Assembly: GCF_900113745.1 (NCBI RefSeq)
Contig: NZ_FOQL01000003.1
Span: 434,001 to 498,000, forward strand
Direction of reading: 5' to 3'
Length of the DNA: 64,000 bases
DNA from: Pseudomonas guineae
GTDB lineage: Bacteria; Pseudomonadota; Gammaproteobacteria; Pseudomonadales; Pseudomonadaceae
The translations under genes were made by a program, and so were the position numbers. Below, one piece after another: positions 47,672 to 57,226 of this stretch. A model generated the notes under the pieces. It saw only the letters and a program-made list of their open reading frames with translations. It was not told the DNA's origin and made no database searches. Position 1 is the first letter of the stretch. Each line of letters starts with the position of its first letter.

Positions 47672-48652
47672 ATGACAGAAGACGTGAAAGGCCCGAACCA
47701 TCGGGGCGCATTGCTTGAGCTGCGACATTTTCTTTCAAGCCAGATACTCGGTCAGGAAAAACTCATCGAAAGGCTGCTGATTGCCTTGCTCGCTGACGGC
47801 CATATGCTGGTTGAAGGAGCCCCTGGGCTCGCCAAGACCAAGGCGATCAAGGAGCTGGCTGAAGGTATTGAAGCCGAATTTCACCGTATTCAGTTCACCC
47901 CAGACCTGCTCCCAGCTGATATCACCGGCACCGAGATTTATCGTCCGGAGACCGGTAGCTTCGTCTTTCAGCAGGGGCCGATCTTCCACAATCTTGTGCT
48001 GGCGGATGAGATCAACCGCGCGCCGGCCAAAGTGCAATCGGCACTGCTCGAAGCCATGGCCGAGCGCCAGGTCAGCGTCGGGCGCAGTACGTACCACCTG
48101 TCGCCGCTGTTTCTGGTGATGGCCACGCAAAACCCGATCGAGCAGGAAGGCACCTATCCACTGCCCGAAGCCCAGCTCGACCGCTTTTTGATGCACGTGA
48201 AGATCGGTTTCCCCGACGCCAGCGTCGAACGCAAGATCCTCGCCCAGGCTCGTGGCGAAGCGCTCAACGGCGAAACCAAGCCCGAGCAACTGGTCAGCCA
48301 GCAAGCGATATTTGCCGCACGCCAGGAAATCCTTGGCCTGTATATGGCCGATGCGGTGGAGGAATACTTGGTGCAGCTGGTGATGGCCTCGCGAACACCG
48401 GCCAAGTTCGACCCGGAACTGGCCGAGTGGATTGCCTATGGTGCCAGCCCGCGCGGCTCGATTGCCCTGGATCGCTGCTCGCGCGCGCACGCCTGGCTGG
48501 CTGGGCGCGACTTCGTCAGCCCAGAAGACATCCAAGCAGTACTGTTCGATGTGCTGCGTCACCGCATCATCCTGTCGTTTGAAGCGGAAGCCGCCGGCAT
48601 CGACCAGGACCGCGTAGTGCAACGTATTCTCGACGTCGTGGCGGTCGCCTAA
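47672..48652 (+). CDS. MoxR-family AAA+ ATPase
   Basis: 326 residues. GAPGLAKT (49-56) is Walker A, LVLADEINRAP Walker B, and the segment ATQNPIEQEGTYPLPEAQLD is the MoxR sensor signature. MoxR proteins act as chaperones for VWA-domain proteins; genes for two such proteins follow in this operon. The N-terminal residues before HRGALLEL may have been altered by phage insertion nearby, which sits directly upstream and must affect its promoter. Confidence 0.93.
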   Translation: MTEDVKGPNHRGALLELRHFLSSQILGQEKLIERLLIALLADGHMLVEGAPGLAKTKAIKELAEGIEAEFHRIQFTPDLLPADITGTEIYRPETGSFVFQQGPIFHNLVLADEINRAPAKVQSALLEAMAERQVSVGRSTYHLSPLFLVMATQNPIEQEGTYPLPEAQLDRFLMHVKIGFPDASVERKILAQARGEALNGETKPEQLVSQQAIFAARQEILGLYMADAVEEYLVQLVMASRTPAKFDPELAEWIAYGASPRGSIALDRCSRAHAWLAGRDFVSPEDIQAVLFDVLRHRIILSFEAEAAGIDQDRVVQRILDVVAVA

Positions 48653-48657
48653 ACACC

Positions 48658-49599
48658 ATGCACGACCAACCCACGCAACCCGGCATTCGCGTCAGCCTCG
48701 GTGAACTGATCGAGATGCGTCACCGCGTGCGTGAGGTACAGCTATTTTCCACCCCCGCGCAGCGCAGCCCATTAATTGGCTTGCACCATTCCAAACTGCG
48801 CGGGCGCGGTGTGGACTTCGACCAGGTGCGGGTGTATCAGCCCGGTGACGATGTGCGCACCATCGACTGGCGCGTGACGGCACGCACCCAAGAGCCGCAC
48901 ACCAAGTTGTTCCACGAAGAACGCGAGCGGCCGATCTACATCATGGTCGAGCAAAGCCGACAACTGTTCTTCGGCTCTGGGCTGATGTTCAAGTCAGTAC
49001 TTGCGGCCCAGGCCGCCAGCCTGATTGGCTGGGCCGCACTGGGCCACAACGACCGTATCGGTGGCCTGGTATTCGGCGATCTGGAACACCACGAAGTCAA
49101 ACCACGGCGCAGCAAGCAAAGCCTGCTGCAACTGCTCAGCCGCCTGGCCAAGGCCAACCAGGCTCTAAATAACGACAGCCAGGGCGAGCGCGACAGCTTC
49201 GGCCTCGCCTTACGCCGCGCTCGCGAAGTGCTGCGCCCGGGGAGCCTAGTGGTGGTGCTGTGCGATGAGCGCACGCTTAATGACAGCAGCGAACAGCAAT
49301 TACAGCTGCTCGCGCGACATACCGACCTGCTGCTGTTGCCGCTTTCCGATCCGCTCGATCATGCCCTGCCGAATGCCGGCCTGCTGCGTTTTACCGACCA
49401 AGGCGCACAACTGGAACTCGATACCCAAGACCCAGAATTACGTCAGGCTTACCGCAGCCTGGCCGACGCCCGCCAGGCTCGCTGGCAGCGCCTAGCACAG
49501 AAACTCGGCGTGCCGCTGCTGGCCCTAAATACCCAGACCGAGATGGTCGAACAACTACGTGAGCACTTAAATGCCCAGCGGGCAAGGAAAACCCCGTGA
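48658..49599 (+). CDS. DUF58 domain protein
   Basis: 313 residues. RSPLIGLHHSKLRGRGVDFD and QVRVYQPGDDVRTIDWRVTA are the DUF58 signature, followed by a VWA-like domain without a clear metal-binding site. Starts 5 nt after moxR and overlaps the next gene by 4 nt. Member of the MoxR-Bat complex. Confidence 0.9.
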   Translation: MHDQPTQPGIRVSLGELIEMRHRVREVQLFSTPAQRSPLIGLHHSKLRGRGVDFDQVRVYQPGDDVRTIDWRVTARTQEPHTKLFHEERERPIYIMVEQSRQLFFGSGLMFKSVLAAQAASLIGWAALGHNDRIGGLVFGDLEHHEVKPRRSKQSLLQLLSRLAKANQALNNDSQGERDSFGLALRRAREVLRPGSLVVVLCDERTLNDSSEQQLQLLARHTDLLLLPLSDPLDHALPNAGLLRFTDQGAQLELDTQDPELRQAYRSLADARQARWQRLAQKLGVPLLALNTQTEMVEQLREHLNAQRARKTP

Positions 49600-50090
49600 A
49601 CCCGCTGGACCAACTCGAACCGCTGATTGCCCCGCCGGCTATCACCCTGTGGCCGCCGGCACCGGGCTGGTGGTTGCTTGCCCTGCTGCTGCCACTGCTG
49701 GTCTGGGCCGGTTTTAAATTACTCAAACGCCTGCCACGTAAAACAACCAGGCCGTCGAGCGATGCGCCACTTGACCCGCTGCGCCAGGCCGCATTACTCG
49801 AACTCGAACAGCTGAAAAAACCTTACGACAGCGCCGATGCCGGCCCTTGGCTACAACAGTTGAACGCCATCCTCAAACGCCTGTGCCGCGAGCGCTACCC
49901 GCAAAGCCATAGCCATGTGCTCAGCAGTCGCGCCTGGCTGGCCTTTCTCGACAGCCGTTGCCCAGCAGCCGGACTGACCCGCTGGATGATATTGGTCGAA
50001 GGAGCTTATCGAGCGCACTGCAGCCTGGATGACAAAGCCATTACCGGCCTTAATCAGGCCGTGGCGATATGGATTCGCAAACATGTTTGA
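49596..50090 (+). CDS. DUF4381 domain membrane protein
   Basis: 164 residues. One membrane helix (WWLLALLLPLLVWAGFKLL, about 25-43) followed by a soluble helical domain (LELEQLKKPYDSADAGPWLQ, then LKRLCRERYPQSHSHVLSSR). This is DUF4381, usual in Pseudomonas MoxR-VWA operons. ATGA overlap at both ends. Confidence 0.85.
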   Translation: MNPLDQLEPLIAPPAITLWPPAPGWWLLALLLPLLVWAGFKLLKRLPRKTTRPSSDAPLDPLRQAALLELEQLKKPYDSADAGPWLQQLNAILKRLCRERYPQSHSHVLSSRAWLAFLDSRCPAAGLTRWMILVEGAYRAHCSLDDKAITGLNQAVAIWIRKHV

Positions 50091-51114
50091 GTTTGCCTGG
50101 CCCTGGGTCTTTGTTCTCGCCCCTCTGCCCTGGCTGCTACGCGCCTGGTTGCCGCCGGTCGACAGTGGTGAAGCGGCGTTGAAAGTTAGCTTTCTGGCAG
50201 AGCTGGAAAGCCTCAGCGGCAAGCTCGCACGGCCACGCCTGCCAGCTTTACGGCAACAGGCACCGTTTGCATTGATCTGGCTCTTGCTGATGCTCGCGTG
50301 TGCCCGTCCACAATGGCTCGGTGAACCCTTGCCGCTGCCCGCCAGTGGTCGCGATTTATTGTTGGCCGTGGATGTATCAGGCTCCATGGATTACGCCGAC
50401 ATGACGTGGCAAGACGAAGAGGTCAGCCGCCTGACCCTAGTCAAACACCTATTGGGCGACTTTATCGACGGTCGCCAGGGCGATAGGGTCGGTTTGATCC
50501 TGTTCGGCAGCCGCGCCTACCTGCAGTCACCGCTGACCTTTGACCGACAGACCGTGCACACTTGGCTGGATGAGGCGCAGATAAATATCGCTGGACCACA
50601 AACGGCCATTGGCGACGCCATTGGCCTGGCGGTCAAACGCCTGCGCGAACGCCCTGCACAAAGCCGCGTACTCGTACTAGTAACGGACGGTGCTAATAAC
50701 GGTGGTGAAATCGACCCCATGACCGCTGCGCGTTTAGCCGCAGAGGAAAGCATCACCATCTATCCGATCGGTATCGGAGCCGACCCCGAACAAGGCGGCG
50801 TACTCGGCATGCTTGGCTTCAATCCCGGCATCGACTTGGATGAACCTAGTCTGCGTGCGATTGCCGACGCCACCGGCGGCGAATACTTCCGTGCCCGTGA
50901 CAGCGATGAACTGCAAGCCATCGAAGCCACTCTCGACCGCCTCGAACCAGTGGCTCAAGAACCAACCTTGACGCGACCGACACTGCCACTCTATCCCTGG
51001 CCACTGGGCCTTGCCCTCGTACTGAGCCTGCTGCTAGTCAGCCAAACGCTCTGGCCAACGCTGCCACAGCGCTGGCGCAGTAAATTGGCGACGCTAAGGG
51101 GTAAACAGTCATGA
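50083..51114 (+). CDS. VWA domain protein, BatA-like
   Basis: 343 residues from ATG (MFEFAWPWVFVLAPLPWLLR). Membrane helices at about 3-20 and 60-80 and near the C-terminus (about 302-325) flank a VWA domain with an intact metal site: DVSGSMDYAD, then a Thr later in LTFDRQT and Asp in LVTDGANNGG. It probably senses or assembles with partners in the periplasm under MoxR control. Overlaps its neighbours by 8 and 4 nt. Confidence 0.9.
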   Translation: MFEFAWPWVFVLAPLPWLLRAWLPPVDSGEAALKVSFLAELESLSGKLARPRLPALRQQAPFALIWLLLMLACARPQWLGEPLPLPASGRDLLLAVDVSGSMDYADMTWQDEEVSRLTLVKHLLGDFIDGRQGDRVGLILFGSRAYLQSPLTFDRQTVHTWLDEAQINIAGPQTAIGDAIGLAVKRLRERPAQSRVLVLVTDGANNGGEIDPMTAARLAAEESITIYPIGIGADPEQGGVLGMLGFNPGIDLDEPSLRAIADATGGEYFRARDSDELQAIEATLDRLEPVAQEPTLTRPTLPLYPWPLGLALVLSLLLVSQTLWPTLPQRWRSKLATLRGKQS

Positions 51115-52883
51115 ACCAACTGACCAGTCTCTGGCCTTACTGGCAACGTCCTTTCTGGTTATTACTGATACCGCTACTGGGCGTGCTGCTGTGGAAGCTC
51201 TGGCGCCGGGAAAAACGCAGCGGGCGCTGGCAGGTTTTGCTACCAGCCACTTTCCAGGCCGCACTGCTAACTGCCGGCAGTGGCCGCAACAGCCGTATGC
51301 CCTGGCTAGCCCTCGGCCTAGCCTGGCTACTGACGTTGCTGGCGCTGCTCGGGCCGACTTGGCAGCGCATCGAACAGCAAAACCCTAAACCGGCAGACCC
51401 GCTGGTGGTGGTACTTGAGCTGACCCCGGAGATGCTCGCCAGCGACGCCTCGCCCAATCGCCTGGCCCAGGCTAAGCGCAAATTGCTCGACCTGCTGCAA
51501 ACTCGCCAGGATGCGCAAACCGCCATCGTCGTCTATGCCGGCAGCGCACACACCGTGGTGCCGTTATCCGACGATATGTCCACCAGCCGCAACCTGCTCG
51601 ACGCATTAAACCCAAGCATCATGCCGGAGCCCGGCAAACGTGCTGATCTGGCTGTGACCAAGGCCCTGCAGCTACTCGAACAGGGCGCCCAAGGCAACGG
51701 CCGCTTACTGCTGCTGACCAGCGCACTCAGCGAAATCGAGCGCCAGGGCATAACCCAGGCACTCGGCCGCCGTGGCCAACGCTTGCACATCCTCGGGATT
51801 GGCAGCACCCAGGGCGCGCCGATCATTCAAGAGGACGGCTCGTTCCTCAAGGATGCCCAAGGGGCCATTCTACTGCCGCGCCTGGACAGCTTCGGTCTCA
51901 AGCGTTTGGCCAATGAATTGGGCGGCCACTACCAAGGCCTCACCCTTGATGACCACGATTTGCGCAACTTAGGCCTGCTGGCTGCACCGCAACAAGTGCG
52001 CCGTGACGGCGAACTGACTCGCCTGCAAGCCTGGGCCGATCAGAGCCACTGGTTACTGCTGCCGCTGCTATTACTCGCTGCCTGCGCCGCACGCCGCGGC
52101 TGGCTGTTGTGCCTGCCGCTGTTGCTACTGGGCCTACCGCAGAACAGCTACGCCTTCAGCTTTGAAGACCTCTGGCTACGCGCTGACCAGCAAGGCCAGC
52201 GCTTGCTCGACGCGCAACAACCCGCGGCGGCAGCGCAACGCTTCAATGACCCACGCTGGCAAGGCCAGGCGCTGTACCAAGCTGGTGATTACGCGGCCGC
52301 CGCTGAACGCTTCGCCAATGCTGAAACCGCCAGCGATCACTACAACCGTGGCAATGCCCTGGCACGCAGCAATGAGTTGGAGGCCGCCGTCGATGCCTAC
52401 GCCCAGGCTCTGGAGTTAAAACCTGACCTGGCTCAGGCGCAAAAAAACAAAACACTGGTCGAAAACTTGTTGCAGCAAAAGCAGCAAGAGCAAGAGCAAG
52501 AGCAACCGGACGATCCGCAAAAGCCCAGTGATACGCAGAATCAACCCAGCGCCCAGCCGCAAACTGGCAAACCCGAGCAGAATGCTCAGCCGCAGGCCGA
52601 ACAAGCGCCTAGCAGCCCATCAAAGCCTGAAGATGAGAGCCCGCAGCCCGCGCAACCGGGCTCAGACGAAGACGCTAATACGCCGCCGGAACAGCCGGAA
52701 CAGCCGAAAGAAGACGATAGCGACAGCCGTGAAGAACAGATCGCCAACGCCGAACCGGCCCTCGACGGCGAGCGTCGCCAGGCATTGGAACAATGGCTGC
52801 GGCAGATCCCCGACGATCCGGGCGAGTTGCTGCGGCGTAAATTCAGGCTGGAACAACAACAGCACCAGGAACAACTGCAATGA
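51111..52883 (+). CDS. VWA-TPR fusion protein, BatB/BatC-like
   Basis: 590 residues. Two membrane helices (about 14-30 and 62-82), then a VWA domain whose first metal-site motif is degenerate (VVVLELTPEMLASDASP, not D-x-S-x-S), a further hydrophobic hairpin (about 310-350), and after residue 365 a TPR-like region (YNRGNALARSNELEAAVDAY). The C-terminus is a long Gln/Glu/Pro-rich low-complexity tail. BatB and BatC are thus joined, as usual in Pseudomonas. Confidence 0.9.
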   Translation: MNQLTSLWPYWQRPFWLLLIPLLGVLLWKLWRREKRSGRWQVLLPATFQAALLTAGSGRNSRMPWLALGLAWLLTLLALLGPTWQRIEQQNPKPADPLVVVLELTPEMLASDASPNRLAQAKRKLLDLLQTRQDAQTAIVVYAGSAHTVVPLSDDMSTSRNLLDALNPSIMPEPGKRADLAVTKALQLLEQGAQGNGRLLLLTSALSEIERQGITQALGRRGQRLHILGIGSTQGAPIIQEDGSFLKDAQGAILLPRLDSFGLKRLANELGGHYQGLTLDDHDLRNLGLLAAPQQVRRDGELTRLQAWADQSHWLLLPLLLLAACAARRGWLLCLPLLLLGLPQNSYAFSFEDLWLRADQQGQRLLDAQQPAAAAQRFNDPRWQGQALYQAGDYAAAAERFANAETASDHYNRGNALARSNELEAAVDAYAQALELKPDLAQAQKNKTLVENLLQQKQQEQEQEQPDDPQKPSDTQNQPSAQPQTGKPEQNAQPQAEQAPSSPSKPEDESPQPAQPGSDEDANTPPEQPEQPKEDDSDSREEQIANAEPALDGERRQALEQWLRQIPDDPGELLRRKFRLEQQQHQEQLQ

Positions 52884-54520
52884 ACCGACTGCTTTGTACC
52901 CTTTTGCTTAGCCTACTGGCCCTGAACGCCAGTGCGCAGAGCCTGAACGCTACTGTCGACCGCACTCGGCTGAATGCTGGCGAAAGCGTAGAACTCACCG
53001 TGGAATCGCAGGACACCACGCTATTCGGCAAACCCGACCTGCAACCGCTCTATGAATTATTCGAGGTGCTCGGCACCCGCCAGGTCAATCGCCTGAGCAA
53101 CGGCGGCACTGACGCACAGGCGAGTACCCGCTGGATCATCACCCTGCAACCCAAGCACAGCGGCTATGTGGTGATCCCGCCGCTGAGCCTCGCCCAGCTG
53201 CAAAGCGCCCCCATTACCCTGCACGTCCAGCAAGACACAAGCGCCGCTGACAGCCGCCTGGCCCCCGTATTTATCGATGCCAGCCTTGATCAAGAAAGCG
53301 TTTATGTACAGGCGCAAACCGTGCTGACACTGCGCATCTACCATTCCGTCTCGCTGTACGACGACAGCAGCCTGACCCCGTTAGAAATGCCCCAAGCGCG
53401 GGTTGAAATCCTCGGAGAGCCGCGCACCTACGAGAAAGACATCAACGGGGTGCGTCATGGCGTGATCGAATTACGCTATGCAATTTTTCCCCAGGAAAGT
53501 GGTGAACTACTGATACCCGCACAAGCCTTTACCGCCACCGCGGTTGATCGCTCGGCCAGTAACACTTACAACCCATTTGGCCCACGCTCGGGCAAGGTTG
53601 TACGGGTTAAATCTCCGGAAATCCCGCTGAAGGTAAAAGCCAGGCCGGCCAGCTACCCCGCCGCTGCACCCTGGCTGCCCGCACGCGCACTGAGTCTCAG
53701 TGAAGCGTGGAGCCCGGAACCGGAAGATACGCAGGTCGGCGACTCGCTAACCCGCAGCCTGCTGCTCAAGGCAGAAGGTTTGGCCAGCGCACAGTTACCG
53801 CCGTTACCGGCGACTCAGGTAAGCGGTCTGCGGCGTTACCCAGATCAGCCACAACTGACCAATCAGGTAAACGACAGTGGCCTGGTAGGTAGCCGCGAAG
53901 AACGCGAAGCGTTGGTAGCTAATCGTGAAGGCGTGATTGCCTTGCCGGCAGTCGAGGTGCTGTGGTGGAACACCCAGACCGATCAGCTAGAACGCAGCAA
54001 CTTGCCGGCACGCAAGCTACAAGTAACCGCTAACCCGAACGTAGAGACTCAGCCTGTTGAGGCCGAGCGCCCTGCCGTGAGCGAAGCCGCCAACGGACAG
54101 CTGTGGCCCTGGCAGTTGAGCACTGGACTGCTGAGCCTGACCACCCTGCTCGGTTTTATCCTCTGGTGGCGCGCACGCCGGCAACCTGCCGTATTACCCA
54201 GCCAGCAAACAGGCCCAAGCCCACGCAACCTGCTCGATGATCTCAAGCGCACGTGCCTGGCTAACGATTCGCAAGCTACCCGCCATGCGTTGGACGCCTG
54301 GGCTCGCCAGCAGCCAGAAACTTTGGCAGATATGGCAGCGCGTTTTACCCCGCTGTCCGATGCACTCGACGGCCTCAACGGCGCGCTGTATAGCGAAAGC
54401 GGCCAGCACTGGCAAGGCCGTAATCTGTGGCTAGCAATCCGCAGCCTACCCGCTATAGAAGACCTAGATAGTAATACCAATCCGGACACCAGCACGCTGC
54501 CACCGCTCTACCCACGCTAG
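52880..54520 (+). CDS. BatD-like protein
   Basis: 546 residues. Signal peptide (1-20, ending ASAQSL), then a BatD beta region (ATVDRTRLNAGESVELTVES; VNRLSNGGTDAQASTRWIIT; IELRYAIFPQESGELLIPAQ) and one membrane helix (about 408-428, WQLSTGLLSLTTLLGFILWW) before a cytoplasmic tail. Last gene of the operon, overlapping the VWA-TPR gene by 4 nt. Confidence 0.92.
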   Translation: MNRLLCTLLLSLLALNASAQSLNATVDRTRLNAGESVELTVESQDTTLFGKPDLQPLYELFEVLGTRQVNRLSNGGTDAQASTRWIITLQPKHSGYVVIPPLSLAQLQSAPITLHVQQDTSAADSRLAPVFIDASLDQESVYVQAQTVLTLRIYHSVSLYDDSSLTPLEMPQARVEILGEPRTYEKDINGVRHGVIELRYAIFPQESGELLIPAQAFTATAVDRSASNTYNPFGPRSGKVVRVKSPEIPLKVKARPASYPAAAPWLPARALSLSEAWSPEPEDTQVGDSLTRSLLLKAEGLASAQLPPLPATQVSGLRRYPDQPQLTNQVNDSGLVGSREEREALVANREGVIALPAVEVLWWNTQTDQLERSNLPARKLQVTANPNVETQPVEAERPAVSEAANGQLWPWQLSTGLLSLTTLLGFILWWRARRQPAVLPSQQTGPSPRNLLDDLKRTCLANDSQATRHALDAWARQQPETLADMAARFTPLSDALDGLNGALYSESGQHWQGRNLWLAIRSLPAIEDLDSNTNPDTSTLPPLYPR

Positions 54521-54804
54521 CAGCCGCACCGACAAGGCCGGCCCACAGCAGAACATGCGCCTGACATTTCGTACACGCGGGTTGGTGGCATAGGCTTGGC
54601 TTGAACCAAAACTGGGCAACGGTTGAGGCGAGCCCGCAAGGAATATTCAGCCGTCACCGCTCGCTAGATCATGACGCAACTGACTTCATACCGGCATCTG
54701 GCTCAAGCTTGTGTTTATGCGCCTAGCCCGCCCTTCGAATAACCCCACCACAGCTATCGCTGAGCAGCGTCACGCCTCAATCCTTGTGGGATAGAAGGAC
54801 AATA

Positions 54805-54834
54805 AAAAACCGCGACCCAAAGGCCGCGGTTTTT
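54805..54834. terminator. Bidirectional terminator between convergent units
   Basis: Stem AAAAACCGCG/CGCGGTTTTT with loop ACCCAAAGGC, T-rich in both directions. It ends the bat operon and the transporter unit. The 284 bp between BatD and this stem (54521-54804) hold no gene that I can support. Confidence 0.88.
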
Positions 54835-54853
54835 GTGTGACTACAAATCAGGC

Positions 54854-57208
54854 TTAGGCCTTGTTGCGCAGCTTCTCCGGATTGATCAGGAAGCGTGCCA
54901 GGGCAGGCAGCAGCCAGATCGCACCGATCATGTTCCAAAGGAACATAAAGGTCAGCATCAAACCCATGTCAGCCTGGAACTTGATCGTCGAGAAGATCCA
55001 GGTCGCCACACCAATCGCCAAGCAGACGCCGGTAAACAACACCGCTTTACCGGTCGACTTGAGCGTCTCGTAGTAAGCGTCCTGAAGCGACAGGCCCTGA
55101 CGCAGGTAAGTCTCCAGGCGACTGTAGATATAGATACCGTAGTCGACACCAATACCCACACCCAAAGCGATTACCGGCAGAGTCGCGACCTTCACACCGA
55201 TGCCCATATAGGCCATCAACGCGTTACCCAGCACCGAGGTCAGTACCAGCGGCAGGATTACGCAAAGGGTGGCCGCCAGCGAACGGAACGTCAGCAAGCA
55301 CATGATGCTCACAGCCGCATACACCGCGATCAACATGGTGGTTTCCGATGCTGCAATCACCTCATTGGTGGCCGCCTCGATACCTGCGTTACCGGCTGCA
55401 AGGATGAACTCCAGGCCTTCCTTATTGTTCTCTTTGGCAAAGTCTTCGGCGACTTGAACCGCACGCGTCAGGGTTTCTGCCTTGTGGTCAGTGAGGAACA
55501 CCAACACCGGGGCAACCGAACAATCACCGTTGTACAGGCCATCAGCCCGAGCAATGGAGTTGTTCAACATGTCCTGATTACGCGACAGGGTTTCCCATTT
55601 CAGGTTGCCCTCGTTCATGCCTTTAATCACCTGGCGCGACACGGTAACCATGGAGATAGCCGACTGCACGCCGTCGGTGTTCTCCATCTTCCACATCAAC
55701 TCATCCATGGCCGACAGTGTCTGGTATGTCGAGCAGCCTTCAGGCGCCGTCTTCACCATGATCACCAGGACATCGGAGCTGGTCGAGTAGTTGCGGATGA
55801 CGAAGTCGTTATCCAGGTTGTAACGCGAATCCGGATGCAGCTCAGGCGCACCTTGATCGAGATCCCCGATTTTCAGGTTCTGCCCGTACCAGACGCCGCC
55901 AGCCAGGGCGATGACAGCAACCACCACGGAAATCGGTGCCACCATCGGATGCGCGCAATTGGAAATAAAGCGCCAGAACGGATGCTCCTTGACCGCATCT
56001 TCACGGCTGATCTGCACCGCCTTCTTGCTGATGCCGATATAGGAAATCATCACCGGCAACAGAATCAGGTTGGTCAGAATGATCACCGCCACACCCATGG
56101 ATGCGCCGATGGCCAACTCCCGGATCACGCCGATATCGATCAACAACAACGTGATAAAACCCACGGCATCCGACAGCAATGCGACCAGCCCTGGAATAAA
56201 CAACTGACGGAAGGCCATACGTGCCGCAGACAGCGAATCGGTTGCCTCACCCGAGGCCATGGCAATACCGTTGATCTTCTGCACACCGTGAGAAATACCA
56301 ATGGCGAAGACCAGGAACGGTACCAACATAGAGTACGGATCAAGCCCGAAGCCCAGGGTATGCAACAGACCCAATTGCCAGACCACCGCAATCAGGGTGG
56401 CAACGACCACCGCCAGCGTGCTCTTGAAGCAGTGGGTGAACCACAGCAACAGTACAAAGGTAATGGCAATTGCGACGGCAAAGAACAGCGCCACACCTAT
56501 CAGACCATCGATCAGATCGCCGACTTTCTTGGCGAAACCAATAATGTGAATTTTGACGTTAGGGTTCTGCGCCTGATACTTGTCGCGGACCTTCTCTTCC
56601 AGTTCGTGGGAGAACTTTTGATAGTCCAACGGGATTTGTTTGCTTTGATCTTCTGGGTCGGCATATGACTCCAGCAACGGTAAATCGACGATACTCGATT
56701 TGAAGTTGTTGCCAACCAAACGACCAATCTGCCCGGACTTAAGAATGTTGCTGCGCAGCTCCTCCAGGCTTTCCGAAGAACCGTCATAGGTTTGCGGAAT
56801 TACTTCACCGCCGGCAAACCCTTCTTCGGTCACTTCTGTCCAGCGCACGCTGGGGCTCCAAAGCGACTTCAGACCAGAACGGTCGACACCCGGAATGTAG
56901 AAAGCTTCGTCGTTGATAAGACGCAGCGTCTCCATGTATTCCTTGGAGAAGATATCGCCATCCACCGCTTCCACCGAAATACGCACGGTGTTGCCCAGGT
57001 TAGCCAGGTCATTACGGTGTTCGAGCATCTTCTGAATATACGGATGCCCTAGCGGAATCATCTTCTCGAAGCTGGTCTGTGGACGCACTTGCGACGCTTG
57101 GAAAAACAGAAACACACTGATCAACAGGCACAGCAGAATTACCGCCGGACGATTGTTGAAGATCAACCGCTCCAGAAAGGAGGCAGGTTGTTGTTGATGC
57201 TTACTCAT
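54854..57208 (-). CDS. MMPL/RND-family transporter (784 aa)
   Basis: 784 residues. A first membrane helix (PAVILLCLLISVFLFFQA, 18-35) is followed by a large periplasmic loop, then a cluster of helices (about 225-400) and the same layout again in the second half (about 430-450, then 620-770), the internal duplication of RND/MMPL pumps. Sterol-sensing-like helices such as LGVGIGVDYGIYIYSRLETY are visible. With the DUF1302 and DUF1329 proteins it belongs to a gene group that, in Pseudomonas, probably moves hydrophobic or lipid compounds; this is inference. Confidence 0.88.
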   Translation of the reverse strand: MSKHQQQPASFLERLIFNNRPAVILLCLLISVFLFFQASQVRPQTSFEKMIPLGHPYIQKMLEHRNDLANLGNTVRISVEAVDGDIFSKEYMETLRLINDEAFYIPGVDRSGLKSLWSPSVRWTEVTEEGFAGGEVIPQTYDGSSESLEELRSNILKSGQIGRLVGNNFKSSIVDLPLLESYADPEDQSKQIPLDYQKFSHELEEKVRDKYQAQNPNVKIHIIGFAKKVGDLIDGLIGVALFFAVAIAITFVLLLWFTHCFKSTLAVVVATLIAVVWQLGLLHTLGFGLDPYSMLVPFLVFAIGISHGVQKINGIAMASGEATDSLSAARMAFRQLFIPGLVALLSDAVGFITLLLIDIGVIRELAIGASMGVAVIILTNLILLPVMISYIGISKKAVQISREDAVKEHPFWRFISNCAHPMVAPISVVVAVIALAGGVWYGQNLKIGDLDQGAPELHPDSRYNLDNDFVIRNYSTSSDVLVIMVKTAPEGCSTYQTLSAMDELMWKMENTDGVQSAISMVTVSRQVIKGMNEGNLKWETLSRNQDMLNNSIARADGLYNGDCSVAPVLVFLTDHKAETLTRAVQVAEDFAKENNKEGLEFILAAGNAGIEAATNEVIAASETTMLIAVYAAVSIMCLLTFRSLAATLCVILPLVLTSVLGNALMAYMGIGVKVATLPVIALGVGIGVDYGIYIYSRLETYLRQGLSLQDAYYETLKSTGKAVLFTGVCLAIGVATWIFSTIKFQADMGLMLTFMFLWNMIGAIWLLPALARFLINPEKLRNKA

Positions 57209-57226
57209 GCAAAGGCTCCCGGCTTA

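Noticed and set aside
47735..48622. 295-codon minus-strand frame
   Set aside because: Antisense to moxR, whose AAA+ motifs are clear.
54833..56668. 611-codon plus-strand frame
   Set aside because: Antisense to the RND transporter; His/Gln/Arg-rich mirror composition and it begins inside a terminator region.
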